A stretch of 62,463 nucleotides of DNA, taken from NCBI GenBank assembly GCA_900550395.1, contig URSD01000012.1:1-62463 (forward strand). Reading direction: 5' to 3'. A model generated the notes under the pieces. The model had not been told where the DNA came from and ran no database searches. It was given only the letters and a program-made list of their open reading frames with translations. How positions within the stretch are numbered: the stretch's first letter is position 1; each line of letters opens with the position of its first letter. This DNA comes from an uncultured Porphyromonadaceae bacterium. Its GTDB lineage: Bacteria; Bacteroidota; Bacteroidia; Bacteroidales; Muribaculaceae. This document shows positions 44,827 through 54,295 of this stretch, piece after piece. The translations under genes were made by a program, and so were the position numbers.

Positions 44827-46611
44827 TTATTTCGCAGGCGCGAGCACAAGGGCGTTGATGTGGCCCTCGGCCGCTACGCCCGTGTCTATGCCCGTCACCT
44901 CTATGGTGATTGTTCCGTCAGAAGCCGGGCGGATGCTTGAGAATGAGGCTGTGAAATCATCAAAAGTCTCATAACCCTTTTTCAGGCCCGTCTTGACTTC
45001 CTTCACTTCGCTGTCGGCGCTGCCGCGCACACGGTAAGCCGCTATGCGGGCGTCATGGCTGCCGTTGTAGCGCACACCCAGCAGCGTTATATCGTACGAC
45101 GCGTTCGGGTCGAGACCGCCAAGCTCGATGCATGCCGGACCGACATTGCCGGCTCCCTTGGTTCCGCCAACGAGCAGACCGTCTTTCCATGCCGAAACGG
45201 GGAAGAGAATTCCTGCCGCAGTGAAATCACCTACCGTATTCTCCCCACTCACCCCCGGATAGTCGGCGGTGAATCCGTCGGCCACGCGTATGCTCGCGCT
45301 CACGAAGTCGCCGTTCGCATCCTTCAGCCATGTGGCCGTCGCGGAAGCCTTGTACGACGTGATGTTGTTCCAGGGCTCGGCCGAAGCCGCGTTGGGACCG
45401 AAATCCACATACACAGGCTGCGTCAGCGGGCCCTCCTTGATGTCGGGTGTCTGAAACTCGGGCAGCACGGTCACCTCGTCTGGCTTAGCCACGGCTGCAT
45501 GGGCGGCCGCACGTGCAATGCGTCCCATCTCCGTGCTCACGGTTGACGGCGCATAGCTGTTGGCCGTGACGTCGACGCCAAATATCGACTCGAACCATGT
45601 GCATGCCGCGGTGTAGCGGCCATAGGTCGCTTCAAGATGGTAGCCGTCGCGGTTGAACACATCGCCGGCGTAGGTAGTGCGCGCGTTCTGTATCGCGGTG
45701 CCGCTGGGAATAAGAATCCGCAGCTGCTGATGCTCGCCGACGGCGCGTCGCGCCGCATCCACTATGGCATGATACATCGTCAGTTGGTCGCTGCCGTAGG
45801 CCGGAAAACTCTCGTGAGTGGAGTTTGCGGCGTAGGCCCATGTCTGATGCCATACGAGCGTAGCCTCCGGCACGGCGGCCGATACGCCCTCTATGAGCTG
45901 CGTCAGCGCGGTGTACGTCTCGTACTTGCCGGATTTGCCACTCGCCTGCTGTAGGCTGATGTAGTCCCAGTTCTCGTCGGCGAGCGCCTGCGAGAGGCTT
46001 ACGTTCTTGCTGTTCACCTTTTTGCCGTCCGTCACCTTGCGGTACTCGTAGGCCGCGGCGTTGCTCTGCAGGTTGGCGAGATGCTTGTCCAGGTCGCAGC
46101 CGCCTATATAGCAGTTGCCTATCACGGTCTTGAATCCGGCGGCGTCGGCCAGCTCGTAGAGGTATTGCTCCACGGCGTCCTGCGAGAAGCTGTTGCCGAT
46201 GGCGAGTATCTTCACTGTTCCGGCCTCTACCGTCACGTGCATCGTCTGCGAGAATTCCTTGGAGTCGGCCTTGCAGAACACTTTCACGTCGGTCTGTCCG
46301 GCTGCAACTCCGTGCAGGCCGAGCGATGTGTCGCTGATGCGCGTGGCTGTCACCACATTGGGGTCGGAAACCGTACATTCCCAGTGAGGCAGAGGATCCA
46401 CATTGCCGCTGACCGTCACGTTCACCGTAATGTCGTCCTTGCGTGTAAGGCTGACATTGGCCGGCAACGTGATTGTTATCTCAGCCGCAGGGGTCTCGGG
46501 CTGTTCCGGGGTTTCGGGTTCGGGGGGCAGTTCGGGTTCATCCTTGGTCTCGCCGCATGCTACCGTCAGCATGCACAGCAGAGCCATTGAAAATTTGATA
46601 AACGAATTCAT
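44827..46611 (-). CDS. DUF4886 lipoprotein, SGNH-hydrolase-like
   Basis: 594 aa. The signal peptide has a lipobox ending in Cys19 (LTVACGE), then an acidic Pro/Glu-rich spacer (about 22-45) and an Ig-like/BIG domain (about 45-132). The DUF4886 domain begins VKILAIGNSFSQDAVEQYL, with the SGNH-like Ser block, and holds LQQASGKSG and DVFNRDGYHLE (candidate Asp-His) near its end. A C-terminal beta-sandwich (about 400-594) follows. It is likely an outer-membrane, surface-exposed esterase acting on glycan acyl groups; the substrate is unknown. Converges on the amylase. Confidence 0.85.
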   Translation of the reverse strand: MNSFIKFSMALLCMLTVACGETKDEPELPPEPETPEQPETPAAEITITLPANVSLTRKDDITVNVTVSGNVDPLPHWECTVSDPNVVTATRISDTSLGLHGVAAGQTDVKVFCKADSKEFSQTMHVTVEAGTVKILAIGNSFSQDAVEQYLYELADAAGFKTVIGNCYIGGCDLDKHLANLQSNAAAYEYRKVTDGKKVNSKNVSLSQALADENWDYISLQQASGKSGKYETYTALTQLIEGVSAAVPEATLVWHQTWAYAANSTHESFPAYGSDQLTMYHAIVDAARRAVGEHQQLRILIPSGTAIQNARTTYAGDVFNRDGYHLEATYGRYTAACTWFESIFGVDVTANSYAPSTVSTEMGRIARAAAHAAVAKPDEVTVLPEFQTPDIKEGPLTQPVYVDFGPNAASAEPWNNITSYKASATATWLKDANGDFVSASIRVADGFTADYPGVSGENTVGDFTAAGILFPVSAWKDGLLVGGTKGAGNVGPACIELGGLDPNASYDITLLGVRYNGSHDARIAAYRVRGSADSEVKEVKTGLKKGYETFDDFTASFSSIRPASDGTITIEVTGIDTGVAAEGHINALVLAPAK

Positions 46612-46656
46612 GATTACAGATTTGGGGTTCTAATAATCATGACGCACGGGAGTCAA

Positions 46657-48930
46657 TTATCTATAGGCGGCTTCGCGGCCCGAGTAATCAGAATCGCGCA
46701 GTTTGGCATACGCGCGGAGATACTTGCGTATATTCGCCACCATCTCGCGCGTCTCCTGCAGCATATTCAGATACACATACAGCACGCCGATGGCCGACAC
46801 ATCGCCCTCGCGCAGCTGCACGTAGAGCTTGTGATACATGTCCGACACCATTTCCTTGACCTCGTCGCAACGGCGGCGCAACGCCGGCACGTCCTCGCTC
46901 CAGGTGCCGTCGGTCATGGAAGCGGTGGCCTCCAGCAGAGCAGACACGCGGCTGCACACCGCCTCGAAGTCGGCGACGTGAGCCGCCGGCAGAGGCAGGA
47001 AATTATTCTCCACATGCTCCTTGCATATCTCCGTGATGCGCCGCAGATTATACAGCATGGCCATGCAGCAGTTGTTGCCGAGATGGAACCACGCGCTTTT
47101 CTCTATCGCAATCCCGCGCGGCACATGTCGCAGGCACAGCGTTTCCTTGCGCCGCGAGCTTTTCAGCACTTCCTTCTGCCGGCGCAGCGAGCTGTCGGCC
47201 TTGCCGAGACCGCGCACATCCTCCGCAAGGAACGCCCGGCCCACGCCGGCGTAACATTCTCCCGCATAGCGGAGGAATTTCTGCTGCTGTTCGGCTATAT
47301 ACACCACCAGCAGCCTCCAGACCTGTTCCTGATCGGTAGTCGACAGGATGGTCTGGAACAGCGTGTCGCCCGACTCCTCGGCGCTTTTCTCGCGGAAGCG
47401 CCGGTTGCTGCGTATTATCAAGAAAATGGTAAGGATGGCGAGAGCTATCATCACCCAGTGGCCGCCGTAGTGCATCACAGTCACTATCAGGCCGGCGCCG
47501 ATGAATGCCACACCGGCCGTCAGGAACCAGCCGCCTATGACGGAAATCACGCCCGTGATGCGGAACACGGCGCTCTCGCGGCCCCATGCACGGTCGGCCA
47601 GCGAGGTACCCATCGCCACCATGAACGTCACGAACGTTGTTGAAAGCGGCAGACGCATCGACGTGCCGAGCGCTATCAGCGCACCCGCCAGCACGAGGTT
47701 CACCGAACCGCGTATGAGGTCGAACGACGCCCCCTGCTCCATGATGCTGTCGTCTACATTGAAGCGGCGACCGAACCAGCGTCTCACCCGCGCCGGCACC
47801 CGGCCGCGCACCCAGGAGATAAATGAAAGCGACCAGCGCACGAGCCTGCGCGCGATACGCGAGGAACCGAACATCTCGTCGCCTCCGTTCTGGCTGCCCA
47901 GACCTATTTCTGTCTGCGCCACTCGCCGGGCCTTGCGGGATGTTGCGAGCGACACCACCATCACCACGCCCGCGCCCACAAGGAAGTATAGCGGCGTGGC
48001 CGACGGCCCGTTGAGAGAGTCCATCATGAAGCCGTGCGCATCCCCGCCGCCGTTGGCCACATAGTCCTGATACGAGGCCAGACCCGTAAGCGGCACGCCG
48101 ATGAAGTTCACGAGGTCGTTGCCGGCGAAGGCCATAGCCAGCGCGAAGGTGCCCATCAGCACTATGACCTTCAGCACATTCACCCTCAGCGCATGAAGCA
48201 GCTGCATCAGCACGGTGAAGCCGGCGAAACAGCCGCCCACGATGGCAAGAGTGTGCGCCGAGATCCACGCCTTCACCTCCGGCGTCATGAACGTGAGGTC
48301 CTTGGCACCCTTTATTAGCAGGAAGTAGACTATCGCCGTGCTGCATATGCCTCCGAAGATGCCTATCTTCCATTTCAGCCTGCTCCTGTAATCGAAAGTA
48401 AATATCAGCCTTGAAAGAAACTGCACCAGCGTGCCGAAGACGAACGCTATCGCCACCGAGAGGAATATGCCGATTATGACAGACAGGGCTTTCTCCGTAT
48501 TCATCAGGTCGTCAAAGCCGAGACCGGTGGCGTCCGACGCCATTTTTATCAGTGCCACTGCAAACGTGGCGCCGAGCAGTTCGAACACCATCGACACCGT
48601 GGTCGACGTCGGCATACCCAACGTATTGAACACATCAAGCAGAATGATGTCTGTCACCATCACCGCCATAAATATGCACATGAGGTCGTAGAATGAGAAA
48701 TGCTCGGGCCGGAAGATTCCGTGACGGGCTATGTCCATCATGCCGTTGCTCATGGCGGCGCCCAGGAACACGCCCACCGACGCCACAATGATAATGCGCC
48801 TGAACGAAGCCGCCTTCGAGCCTATCGACGAATTGAGAAAATTCACGGCGTCATTGCTCACGCCCACCGACAGGTCAAAGACAGCCAGCAGAAACAGAAA
48901 AATTATGACACACAAAAACAATATATCCAT
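46657..48930 (-). CDS. PiT-family inorganic phosphate transporter with cytosolic PhoU-like C-terminus
   Basis: 757 aa. Two PHO4 halves are recognisable: DLSVGVSNDAVNFLNSSIGS near the N-terminus and LPLSTTFVTFMVAMGTSLAD in the second half, with LGMPTSTTVSMVFELLGA and FAGNDLVNFIGVPLTG. About 12 hydrophobic segments run to residue about 510; the remaining 240 residues are helical and charged, like the PhoU-related tail of Bacteroidota PiT proteins. It imports phosphate with H+ or Na+. The upstream region has a duplicated Pho-box-like motif, and a kinase/regulator pair lies upstream on the same strand. Confidence 0.92.
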   Translation of the reverse strand: MDILFLCVIIFLFLLAVFDLSVGVSNDAVNFLNSSIGSKAASFRRIIIVASVGVFLGAAMSNGMMDIARHGIFRPEHFSFYDLMCIFMAVMVTDIILLDVFNTLGMPTSTTVSMVFELLGATFAVALIKMASDATGLGFDDLMNTEKALSVIIGIFLSVAIAFVFGTLVQFLSRLIFTFDYRSRLKWKIGIFGGICSTAIVYFLLIKGAKDLTFMTPEVKAWISAHTLAIVGGCFAGFTVLMQLLHALRVNVLKVIVLMGTFALAMAFAGNDLVNFIGVPLTGLASYQDYVANGGGDAHGFMMDSLNGPSATPLYFLVGAGVVMVVSLATSRKARRVAQTEIGLGSQNGGDEMFGSSRIARRLVRWSLSFISWVRGRVPARVRRWFGRRFNVDDSIMEQGASFDLIRGSVNLVLAGALIALGTSMRLPLSTTFVTFMVAMGTSLADRAWGRESAVFRITGVISVIGGWFLTAGVAFIGAGLIVTVMHYGGHWVMIALAILTIFLIIRSNRRFREKSAEESGDTLFQTILSTTDQEQVWRLLVVYIAEQQQKFLRYAGECYAGVGRAFLAEDVRGLGKADSSLRRQKEVLKSSRRKETLCLRHVPRGIAIEKSAWFHLGNNCCMAMLYNLRRITEICKEHVENNFLPLPAAHVADFEAVCSRVSALLEATASMTDGTWSEDVPALRRRCDEVKEMVSDMYHKLYVQLREGDVSAIGVLYVYLNMLQETREMVANIRKYLRAYAKLRDSDYSGREAAYR

Positions 48931-48953
48931 ATCTTACCTTAGCTTTTTCAGCA

Positions 48954-48989
48954 CAAAGTAAGCCGGAATATGTTTCATAAATATTTCAT
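48954..48989 (-). promoter_or_regulatory. Upstream region of the phosphate transporter: -7-like box and Pho-box-like direct repeat
   Basis: TTACTTTG on the minus strand (complement of 48954-48961) is one base off TAnnTTTG. Ten nt further upstream, GTTTCAT-AAAT-ATTTCAT (48972-48989, plus strand) has the 7+4+7 layout of an enterobacterial Pho box, with 5 of 7 matches to CTGTCAT in each half. Its orientation is opposite to the transporter, which weakens the case. Confidence 0.4.
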
Positions 48990-49028
48990 AAAGTTTAATC
49001 TCCCGTTAAATCTACGCAATTTATCAAG
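48961..49028 (+). repeat. 68-bp exact duplication, copy 1
   Basis: Identical over 68 nt to 49110-49177, 149 bp away, and similar for about 10 nt more. It holds the Pho-box-like motif. The 81 bp between the copies is mostly the dispersed palindromic element at 49038-49105. Confidence 0.9.
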
Positions 49029-49037
49029 TAAGCGGCA

Positions 49038-49105
49038 GAAGCCCGCGGAGCGCGGCGGGCAGTTTTCAGCCCATGCGTGAGGAGGCGCAGCCGACGAGCC
49101 ATGGG
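49038..49105 (+). repeat. Dispersed palindromic repeat family II, copy 1
   Basis: 67 of 68 nt identical to 54914-54981. It contains GCCCGC-n8-GCGGGC and CCCAT...ATGGG inverted pairs. It is non-coding and lies between the two 68-bp duplicates. Confidence 0.85.
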
Positions 49106-49109
49106 GAGC

Positions 49110-49177
49110 CGGAATATGTTTCATAAATATTTCATAAAGTTTAATCTCCCGTTAAATCTACGCAATTTATCAAGCAA
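49110..49177 (+). repeat. 68-bp exact duplication, copy 2
   Basis: Second copy of 48961-49028, including GTTTCAT-AAAT-ATTTCAT at 49121-49138. It lacks the -7-like box that follows copy 1 on the minus strand. Confidence 0.9.
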
Positions 49178-49205
49178 GCAGCAGGATATATTGTCAAGTG
49201 ATTAG

Positions 49206-49422
49206 TAGCAGCATGACTGGTTGCTCCGCGCTTAACAGACCAACTGAGGGGCGCCAGCAAGTCCTCGAAGAGGACGTATCTGTGGTTAACCCCATGATAA
49301 GCAGCGCTTTATGCGCTGCGTTCATGGGGCAGAGAACCGGCAAGATGGCGGCAAGCTCGGAGAGCTTGCGTCCGTGCGGCCGCACTACCGGCCGTTTCGA
49401 GAAAGACGTATCCGTAGTTAAC
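49206..49422 (+). repeat. Dispersed multi-hairpin repeat family I, copy 1
   Basis: Four hairpins in order: GTCCTC-gaa-GAGGAC (49261-49275); CCCCATG...GCAGCGC-tttat-GCGCTGC...CATGGGG (49290-49329); GCAAGCTC-gga-GAGCTTGC (49351-49369); GTGCGG/CCGCAC (49374-49385). Related to 54709-54893 and, inverted, 62161-62322. GACGTATCTGTGGTTAAC (49273-49290) recurs at 49405-49422 with 16 of 18 matches and there supplies the kinase stop codon. Small open frames across it are not believed to be genes. Confidence 0.85.
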
Positions 49423-50857
49423 TGCGTAGCGTAAACATGAAAACCAATCCGCCCTCCCGGCGGTTTGCCACCCGTATGCTTCCCCCGTGCCACAGCACGG
49501 CGTTCTTCACTATCGAGAGGCCCAGACCCGTGCCTCCGGCCTGACGCGACCTGCCCTTGTCTATGCGGTAGAAGCGCTCGAACAGCCGCGGCAGATGCTC
49601 GGGCGCCACGCCCGCGCCGTCGTCGGCCACCGAGAAGCTCAGACGCTCTCCGTCCGCTTCCGGCTCTCCTTTTATATAAATATGAGTGCATCCGGAATAC
49701 GCCAGCGCATTTTCTATGAGATTCCTGAAAATCGACGACAGCAGCGTGGCATTGCCGGAGATGTCACCGCCGTACTCAATGTCGGCCTCTATCATGACAC
49801 CCTTGCCTACCGCACGGCTTCCATACTCGTCGCAGATCTCCCGCACGAGAGCCCGGATGCCCACCGGCTCGCGCGTGATACTGGTACTTCCGTCCTCCAT
49901 GCGCGTTATCACGGCCACGTCGGCAAGGAGCTTGCTAAGGCGCTCGTTGGCAGCGTGGCAGCGCATCAGAAACTCGTCACGCTTCTCCGCCGGCAGCTCC
50001 TTGTGTGCCATAAGCGTCTCCAGGCACACCTGCATCAGAGCCACAGGCGTTTTCAGCTCGTGGTTCAGATTGTTCGTGAGCTGGCGCTTTATGCGCGTCT
50101 TCTCCTGCTGCTCGTACAGGGCGAGACGGTGTTCGCGGTCGCGGTCGTTTATCGCCTGCTGTAGCCGCGCGTACAGCCTGACTATGTTATTGGAGATGTC
50201 GCCCAGTTCGTCGTGCGGGAACGGCTCAGTGTCGAAGATGCGGTCTCCGCGCTCGGCCTTTTCGGCAAAGCGTTTCAGGCGGCCTATATGATTGCCCACT
50301 CGCCGGGTGGCGAAATAGCCTATGACACACATCACCGCCGTCAGCACCAGTATGAACCACAGAAACGCATAGTCGGCCGCGAGCAGCTGATTGAGCGACA
50401 CCGTGTACGGCACCGCCGAACGCACCACATACCCCTCGGCGCGCTTGGCCGCATAGAAGTACACGCTTCCGGTGCTCTCGCTGTGGCGGCGCAGCGCATA
50501 GCCCTCGCCCAGGCGCATGGCCTTGGCTATCTCCTCGCGGCGCAGATGGCTCGAACCGGGCAGCGAGTCCAGCGTGTTGTCGTAGATCACCCGCCCGCTG
50601 TCGTTGATGACGCTGATGCGCAGGTCGGGAAACTCGCGCGGTATCACGTCCGCCGGCGACAGCGTGGAGTCGCCGGTGCTCAGAACGTCGATTATGCGGT
50701 CGTTCACCGTCTGTAGCCGCAGGTTCAGCTCCTCGGCCTTGAACTGCTTCTCGCGGTGGTATTGGAACAGCGCGAAGCACAGCAGCATCAGGCTCAGAAA
50801 CGTCACCAGCCCGGCGAACAGCCGCCGGTGGTAGGTCAGTTTAAACCTGGAATCCAT
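49418..50857 (-). CDS. Sensor histidine kinase
   Basis: 479 aa. TM1 is at about 13-30 and TM2 at about 172-196, enclosing a periplasmic sensor region of about 140 residues; a HAMP-like linker follows. The H-box NNLNHELKTPVALMQ carries the phosphorylated His. N-box NLIENALAYS, G1 DDGAGVAPEHLPRLFERF and G2 GGTGLGLSIVKNAV are intact. It overlaps the response-regulator gene by 17 bp. The TAA stop lies in the right edge of the dispersed repeat. The signal is unknown; a PhoR-like phosphate role is a guess from the transporter downstream. Confidence 0.93.
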   Translation of the reverse strand: MDSRFKLTYHRRLFAGLVTFLSLMLLCFALFQYHREKQFKAEELNLRLQTVNDRIIDVLSTGDSTLSPADVIPREFPDLRISVINDSGRVIYDNTLDSLPGSSHLRREEIAKAMRLGEGYALRRHSESTGSVYFYAAKRAEGYVVRSAVPYTVSLNQLLAADYAFLWFILVLTAVMCVIGYFATRRVGNHIGRLKRFAEKAERGDRIFDTEPFPHDELGDISNNIVRLYARLQQAINDRDREHRLALYEQQEKTRIKRQLTNNLNHELKTPVALMQVCLETLMAHKELPAEKRDEFLMRCHAANERLSKLLADVAVITRMEDGSTSITREPVGIRALVREICDEYGSRAVGKGVMIEADIEYGGDISGNATLLSSIFRNLIENALAYSGCTHIYIKGEPEADGERLSFSVADDGAGVAPEHLPRLFERFYRIDKGRSRQAGGTGLGLSIVKNAVLWHGGSIRVANRREGGLVFMFTLRS

Positions 50858-51539
50858 AGCCGTAACCGGGCCTCGTGATGATATTCCGCCCGTATTCGCC
50901 GAGCTTCGACCGCAGACGCGTTATGTTCACATCCACTACCCTGTCCACCACGACCACTTCCTCGGGCCATATCCGTTTCAGAATCTCGGCGCGGGAGAAC
51001 ACGCGCCCGGGATTGCGCAGCAGCATCAGCAGTATCTCGAACTCCTTGCGCGGCATCTTCACCGGCTGCCCGTCCACGCAGCATACCTTGCGCACAGGGT
51101 CGGCCGAGAGGCCGCGGTAGGCCACCGGCGCCTCCTCGGCCTCCGCTTCGCCGCGCGCACGCTGCGAGGTTCGCCTCAGCACGGCGCGGACGCGCGCGAT
51201 GACGTTCCGGATGGAGTACGGCTTGGTGATGTAGTCGTCGGCGCCCAGGTCCAGAGCGCCCACCATGTCATCCTCCGAGTCCTTGGCCGTACAGAATATT
51301 ATCGGAATATGCGCTATGTCCTCCCTCTTTTTTATTATGGACGCGAGCTGTATGCCGCTGATATTGTCCATCATTATATCCAGCAGGATCAGAGAGTACG
51401 CCGCGAGGTCGAGCGTCAGCGCCTCCTCCGCGCTCAGCGCCGTATCCACTGCAAACCCCTCGGCCTCAAGGTTAAACCGCAGAGCCTCGCACAGAGTCTC
51501 CTCATCGTCCACTACAAGTATTCTTTCAGTATTGCTCAT
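50841..51539 (-). CDS. OmpR/PhoB-family response regulator
   Basis: I start at ATG 51539 (MSNTERILVVDDEETL); the longer frame includes the promoter. The product is 232 aa. The receiver domain has the acidic pair DDE near residue 10-12, phospho-acceptor Asp in LILLDIMMD, and KPYS with the conserved Lys. The winged helix is at about 135-232 (KEFEILLMLLRNPGRVFSR, RVVDVNITRLRSKLG). It pairs with the overlapping kinase gene. A -7 box TATCTTTG lies on the minus strand at 51564-51571. The target genes are unknown. Confidence 0.94.
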   Translation of the reverse strand: MSNTERILVVDDEETLCEALRFNLEAEGFAVDTALSAEEALTLDLAAYSLILLDIMMDNISGIQLASIIKKREDIAHIPIIFCTAKDSEDDMVGALDLGADDYITKPYSIRNVIARVRAVLRRTSQRARGEAEAEEAPVAYRGLSADPVRKVCCVDGQPVKMPRKEFEILLMLLRNPGRVFSRAEILKRIWPEEVVVVDRVVDVNITRLRSKLGEYGRNIITRPGYGYGFQV

Positions 51540-51563
51540 AACGCCTGGTTCGTTTTCCGTCCG

Positions 51564-51571
51564 CAAAGATA
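51564..51571 (-). promoter_or_regulatory. -7 box for the response regulator/kinase operon
   Basis: TATCTTTG (complement of CAAAGATA), 24 nt upstream of the ATG at 51539. No clear -33 TTTG is seen at the usual spacing. Confidence 0.55.
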
Positions 51572-51684
51572 CATTATTTTTCTGGCATGTATTTTGCTTT
51601 TATAAAACCAAACGAACGGATGCCATGTTATTTATATAACTCCGCCGTCCGGATAATACGAAAATATCAACACATCACACATAT

Positions 51685-54282
51685 ATGAACTTCAACAATT
51701 TCACAATCAAGGCGCAGGAAGCCATACAGAAAGCCGTGGAAATCACGCGCGGCAGTGGCCAGCAGGCCATCGAGCCGGTGCACCTGCTCAAAGGTGTCGT
51801 CGAGGAAGGCGACTCACTCGTGAAGTTTATTTTTCAGAAAGTAGGTGCCAATCCTGCCACTTTGTCAGCCGGCATCGAGCGCGAGATTGCAGCACTCCCC
51901 AAGGTTAGCGGCGGAGAGCCCTATTTGGGACGCACCGCCAACGACGTCCTCCAGAAGGCGCTCGACGTCAGCAAGAAGATGGGCGACCAGTACGTCACCC
52001 TCGAGGCCATGCTCACTGCCATCTTCGACGTCAACTCGCCCGCATCGACGCTGCTCAAGGACGCCGGCCTCACTTCCCGCGAGCTCGAGGCCGCCATCGA
52101 GGAGCTGCGCAAGGGACGCAAAGCCACCGACCAGAGCGCCGAGGACACCTACAATGCCCTTTCCAAGTACGCCATCAACCTCAACGAGCGCGCCCGCCAG
52201 GGCAAGCTCGACCCCGTCATCGGCCGCGACGAGGAGATTCGCCGCGTGCTCCAGATTCTGAGCCGCCGAACCAAGAATAATCCCATGCTCATAGGCGAGC
52301 CGGGCACCGGTAAGACTGCCATCGCCGAGGGACTCGCCCACCGCATAGTGCGCGGCGACGTGCCCGAGAATCTGCGCAGCAAGCAGATTTTCTCGCTCGA
52401 CATGGGCGCCCTCGTGGCCGGTGCCAAGTACAAGGGCGAATTCGAGGAACGACTCAAGGCCATCGTCAACGAAGTGCAGGCAGCCGACGGCGAGATTATC
52501 CTCTTCATCGACGAAATCCACACTCTCGTCGGCGCAGGCAAGGGCGAGGGAGCCATGGACGCCGCCAACATCCTCAAGCCGGCGCTCGCCCGCGGCGAGC
52601 TGCGCAGCATCGGCGCAACCACCCTCGACGAGTATCAGAAATACTTCGAGAAGGACAAGGCCCTGGAACGCCGCTTCCAGAAAGTCATGGTCAACGAGCC
52701 CGACGAGGAGAGCGCCATCGCCATCCTCCGCGGACTGAAGGAACGCTACGAGAACCACCACCACGTCCGCATCCGCGACGAGGCAATCATCGCCGCCGTT
52801 CAGCTGAGCGAACGCTACATCACCGACCGCTTCCTCCCCGACAAGGCCATCGACCTCGTCGACGAGGCCGCCGCCAAGCTGAAACTGGAAATCGACTCCG
52901 TACCTCAGGCCCTCGACGACATCACCCGCCGCATCGCCCAGAAGGAAATCGAACGCGAGGCCATCAAGCGCGAGGGCGACAAGGCACGCATCGCCGACAT
53001 CGACAAGGAGCTCGCCCAGATGCGCGAGGAGGAGAAGGACTTCAAGGCCAAATGGCAGACGGAGAAAAATCTCATCGACCGCATCCAGCAGAACAAGGTC
53101 GACATCGAGCAGCTCGGCTTCGAGGCCGCCAAGGCCGAACGCGAGGGCGACTACGCTCGCGTGGCCGAGATTCGTTATTCTACCCTAAAGGCCAAGGAGG
53201 ACGAGAACAAGCAGATACAGGAAGAACTCAAGGCCATGCAGGGCGAGCGTGCGCTCATCAAGGAGGAAGTCGACGCCGAGGACATCGCCGACGTAGTGAG
53301 CCGCTGGACCGGCATCCCCGTCAACAAGATGGTGCAGAGCGAGAAAGAGAAGCTCCTGCATCTCGAGGAGGAACTGCACAGCCGCGTCATAGGCCAGGAC
53401 GAGGCCATCCGCGCCATTGCCGACGCCGTGCGCCGTTCGCGCGCCGGACTCGCCGACCCGAAACGCCCCATCGGCTCGTTCATCTTCCTCGGCACCACCG
53501 GCGTAGGTAAGACCGAGCTTGCAAAAGCCCTGGCCGAATACCTCTTCGACGACGAGAACATGATGACGCGTATCGACATGAGCGAGTATCAGGAGAAGCA
53601 CTCCGTAAGCCGTCTCGTCGGAGCGCCTCCGGGCTACGTAGGCTACGACGAGGGCGGACAGCTCACCGAGGCCGTACGCCGCAAGCCCTACAGCGTGGTG
53701 CTCTTCGACGAAATCGAGAAAGCCCATCCCGACGTCTTCAACATCCTCCTTCAGGTGCTCGACGACGGACGCCTCACCGACAACAAGGGCCGCAACGTCA
53801 ACTTCAAGAACACCATCATCATCATGACCAGCAACATGGGCTCCTCGCTCATCCGCGACAACTTCGCGAAAATGACCGACGAGAACCACGACGAGACGGT
53901 CGAACAGACCAAGAATCAGGTGCTGGAGATGCTGAAGCAGACCATACGCCCCGAGTTCCTCAACCGTATCGACGAAATCATCATATTCACGCCCCTCAAC
54001 CGCGTGGAGATTGAGGAAATCGTCGGCCTCCAGATCCGCAGCGTGCAGCGCATGCTCGAACACAGCAGCGGCATCCGCCTCGAAATCACCCCCAAGGCCC
54101 TCAGCCTCCTGGCCGACGAAGGCTTCGACCCGGAATTCGGCGCACGTCCCGTCAAGCGAGTCATCCACCGCAAGGTGCTCAACGAGCTCTCCAAGGACAT
54201 CCTCGCCCAGAAAGTCGACCGTTCACGCCCAATCATCATCGACGTGAACGACGACGCCACCGACATCGTCTTCAAAAACTGA
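51685..54282 (+). CDS. clpB: ATP-dependent disaggregase ClpB
   Basis: 865 aa, full length. The N-terminal Clp repeat domain spans about 1-150. AAA-1 has IGEPGTGKTAIAEGLA and LFIDEIHTLVGAG; the coiled-coil middle domain lies at about 410-530; AAA-2 has LGTTGVGKTELAKALAEYL, VVLFDEIEKAHPDV and the C-terminal D2 helix region. There is no ClpP-binding loop, as expected for ClpB. It extracts proteins from aggregates with DnaK-DnaJ-GrpE, whose genes grpE and dnaJ lie at 16.7-18.6 kb. A strong terminator follows. Confidence 0.97.
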   Translation: MNFNNFTIKAQEAIQKAVEITRGSGQQAIEPVHLLKGVVEEGDSLVKFIFQKVGANPATLSAGIEREIAALPKVSGGEPYLGRTANDVLQKALDVSKKMGDQYVTLEAMLTAIFDVNSPASTLLKDAGLTSRELEAAIEELRKGRKATDQSAEDTYNALSKYAINLNERARQGKLDPVIGRDEEIRRVLQILSRRTKNNPMLIGEPGTGKTAIAEGLAHRIVRGDVPENLRSKQIFSLDMGALVAGAKYKGEFEERLKAIVNEVQAADGEIILFIDEIHTLVGAGKGEGAMDAANILKPALARGELRSIGATTLDEYQKYFEKDKALERRFQKVMVNEPDEESAIAILRGLKERYENHHHVRIRDEAIIAAVQLSERYITDRFLPDKAIDLVDEAAAKLKLEIDSVPQALDDITRRIAQKEIEREAIKREGDKARIADIDKELAQMREEEKDFKAKWQTEKNLIDRIQQNKVDIEQLGFEAAKAEREGDYARVAEIRYSTLKAKEDENKQIQEELKAMQGERALIKEEVDAEDIADVVSRWTGIPVNKMVQSEKEKLLHLEEELHSRVIGQDEAIRAIADAVRRSRAGLADPKRPIGSFIFLGTTGVGKTELAKALAEYLFDDENMMTRIDMSEYQEKHSVSRLVGAPPGYVGYDEGGQLTEAVRRKPYSVVLFDEIEKAHPDVFNILLQVLDDGRLTDNKGRNVNFKNTIIIMTSNMGSSLIRDNFAKMTDENHDETVEQTKNQVLEMLKQTIRPEFLNRIDEIIIFTPLNRVEIEEIVGLQIRSVQRMLEHSSGIRLEITPKALSLLADEGFDPEFGARPVKRVIHRKVLNELSKDILAQKVDRSRPIIIDVNDDATDIVFKN

Positions 54283-54295
54283 CATCCCTCCCCCC

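Noticed and set aside
49110..49177. Target-site duplication of a transposon
   Set aside because: 68 bp is far longer than usual target duplications and no transposase or terminal inverted repeat bounds the 81-bp insert.
49194..49691. Small open frames across the dispersed repeats, such as those reading VNPMISSAL-AAFMGQRT
   Set aside because: The same peptide text appears at each repeat copy with frame breaks outside it; the conserved unit is the hairpin pattern, not a protein.
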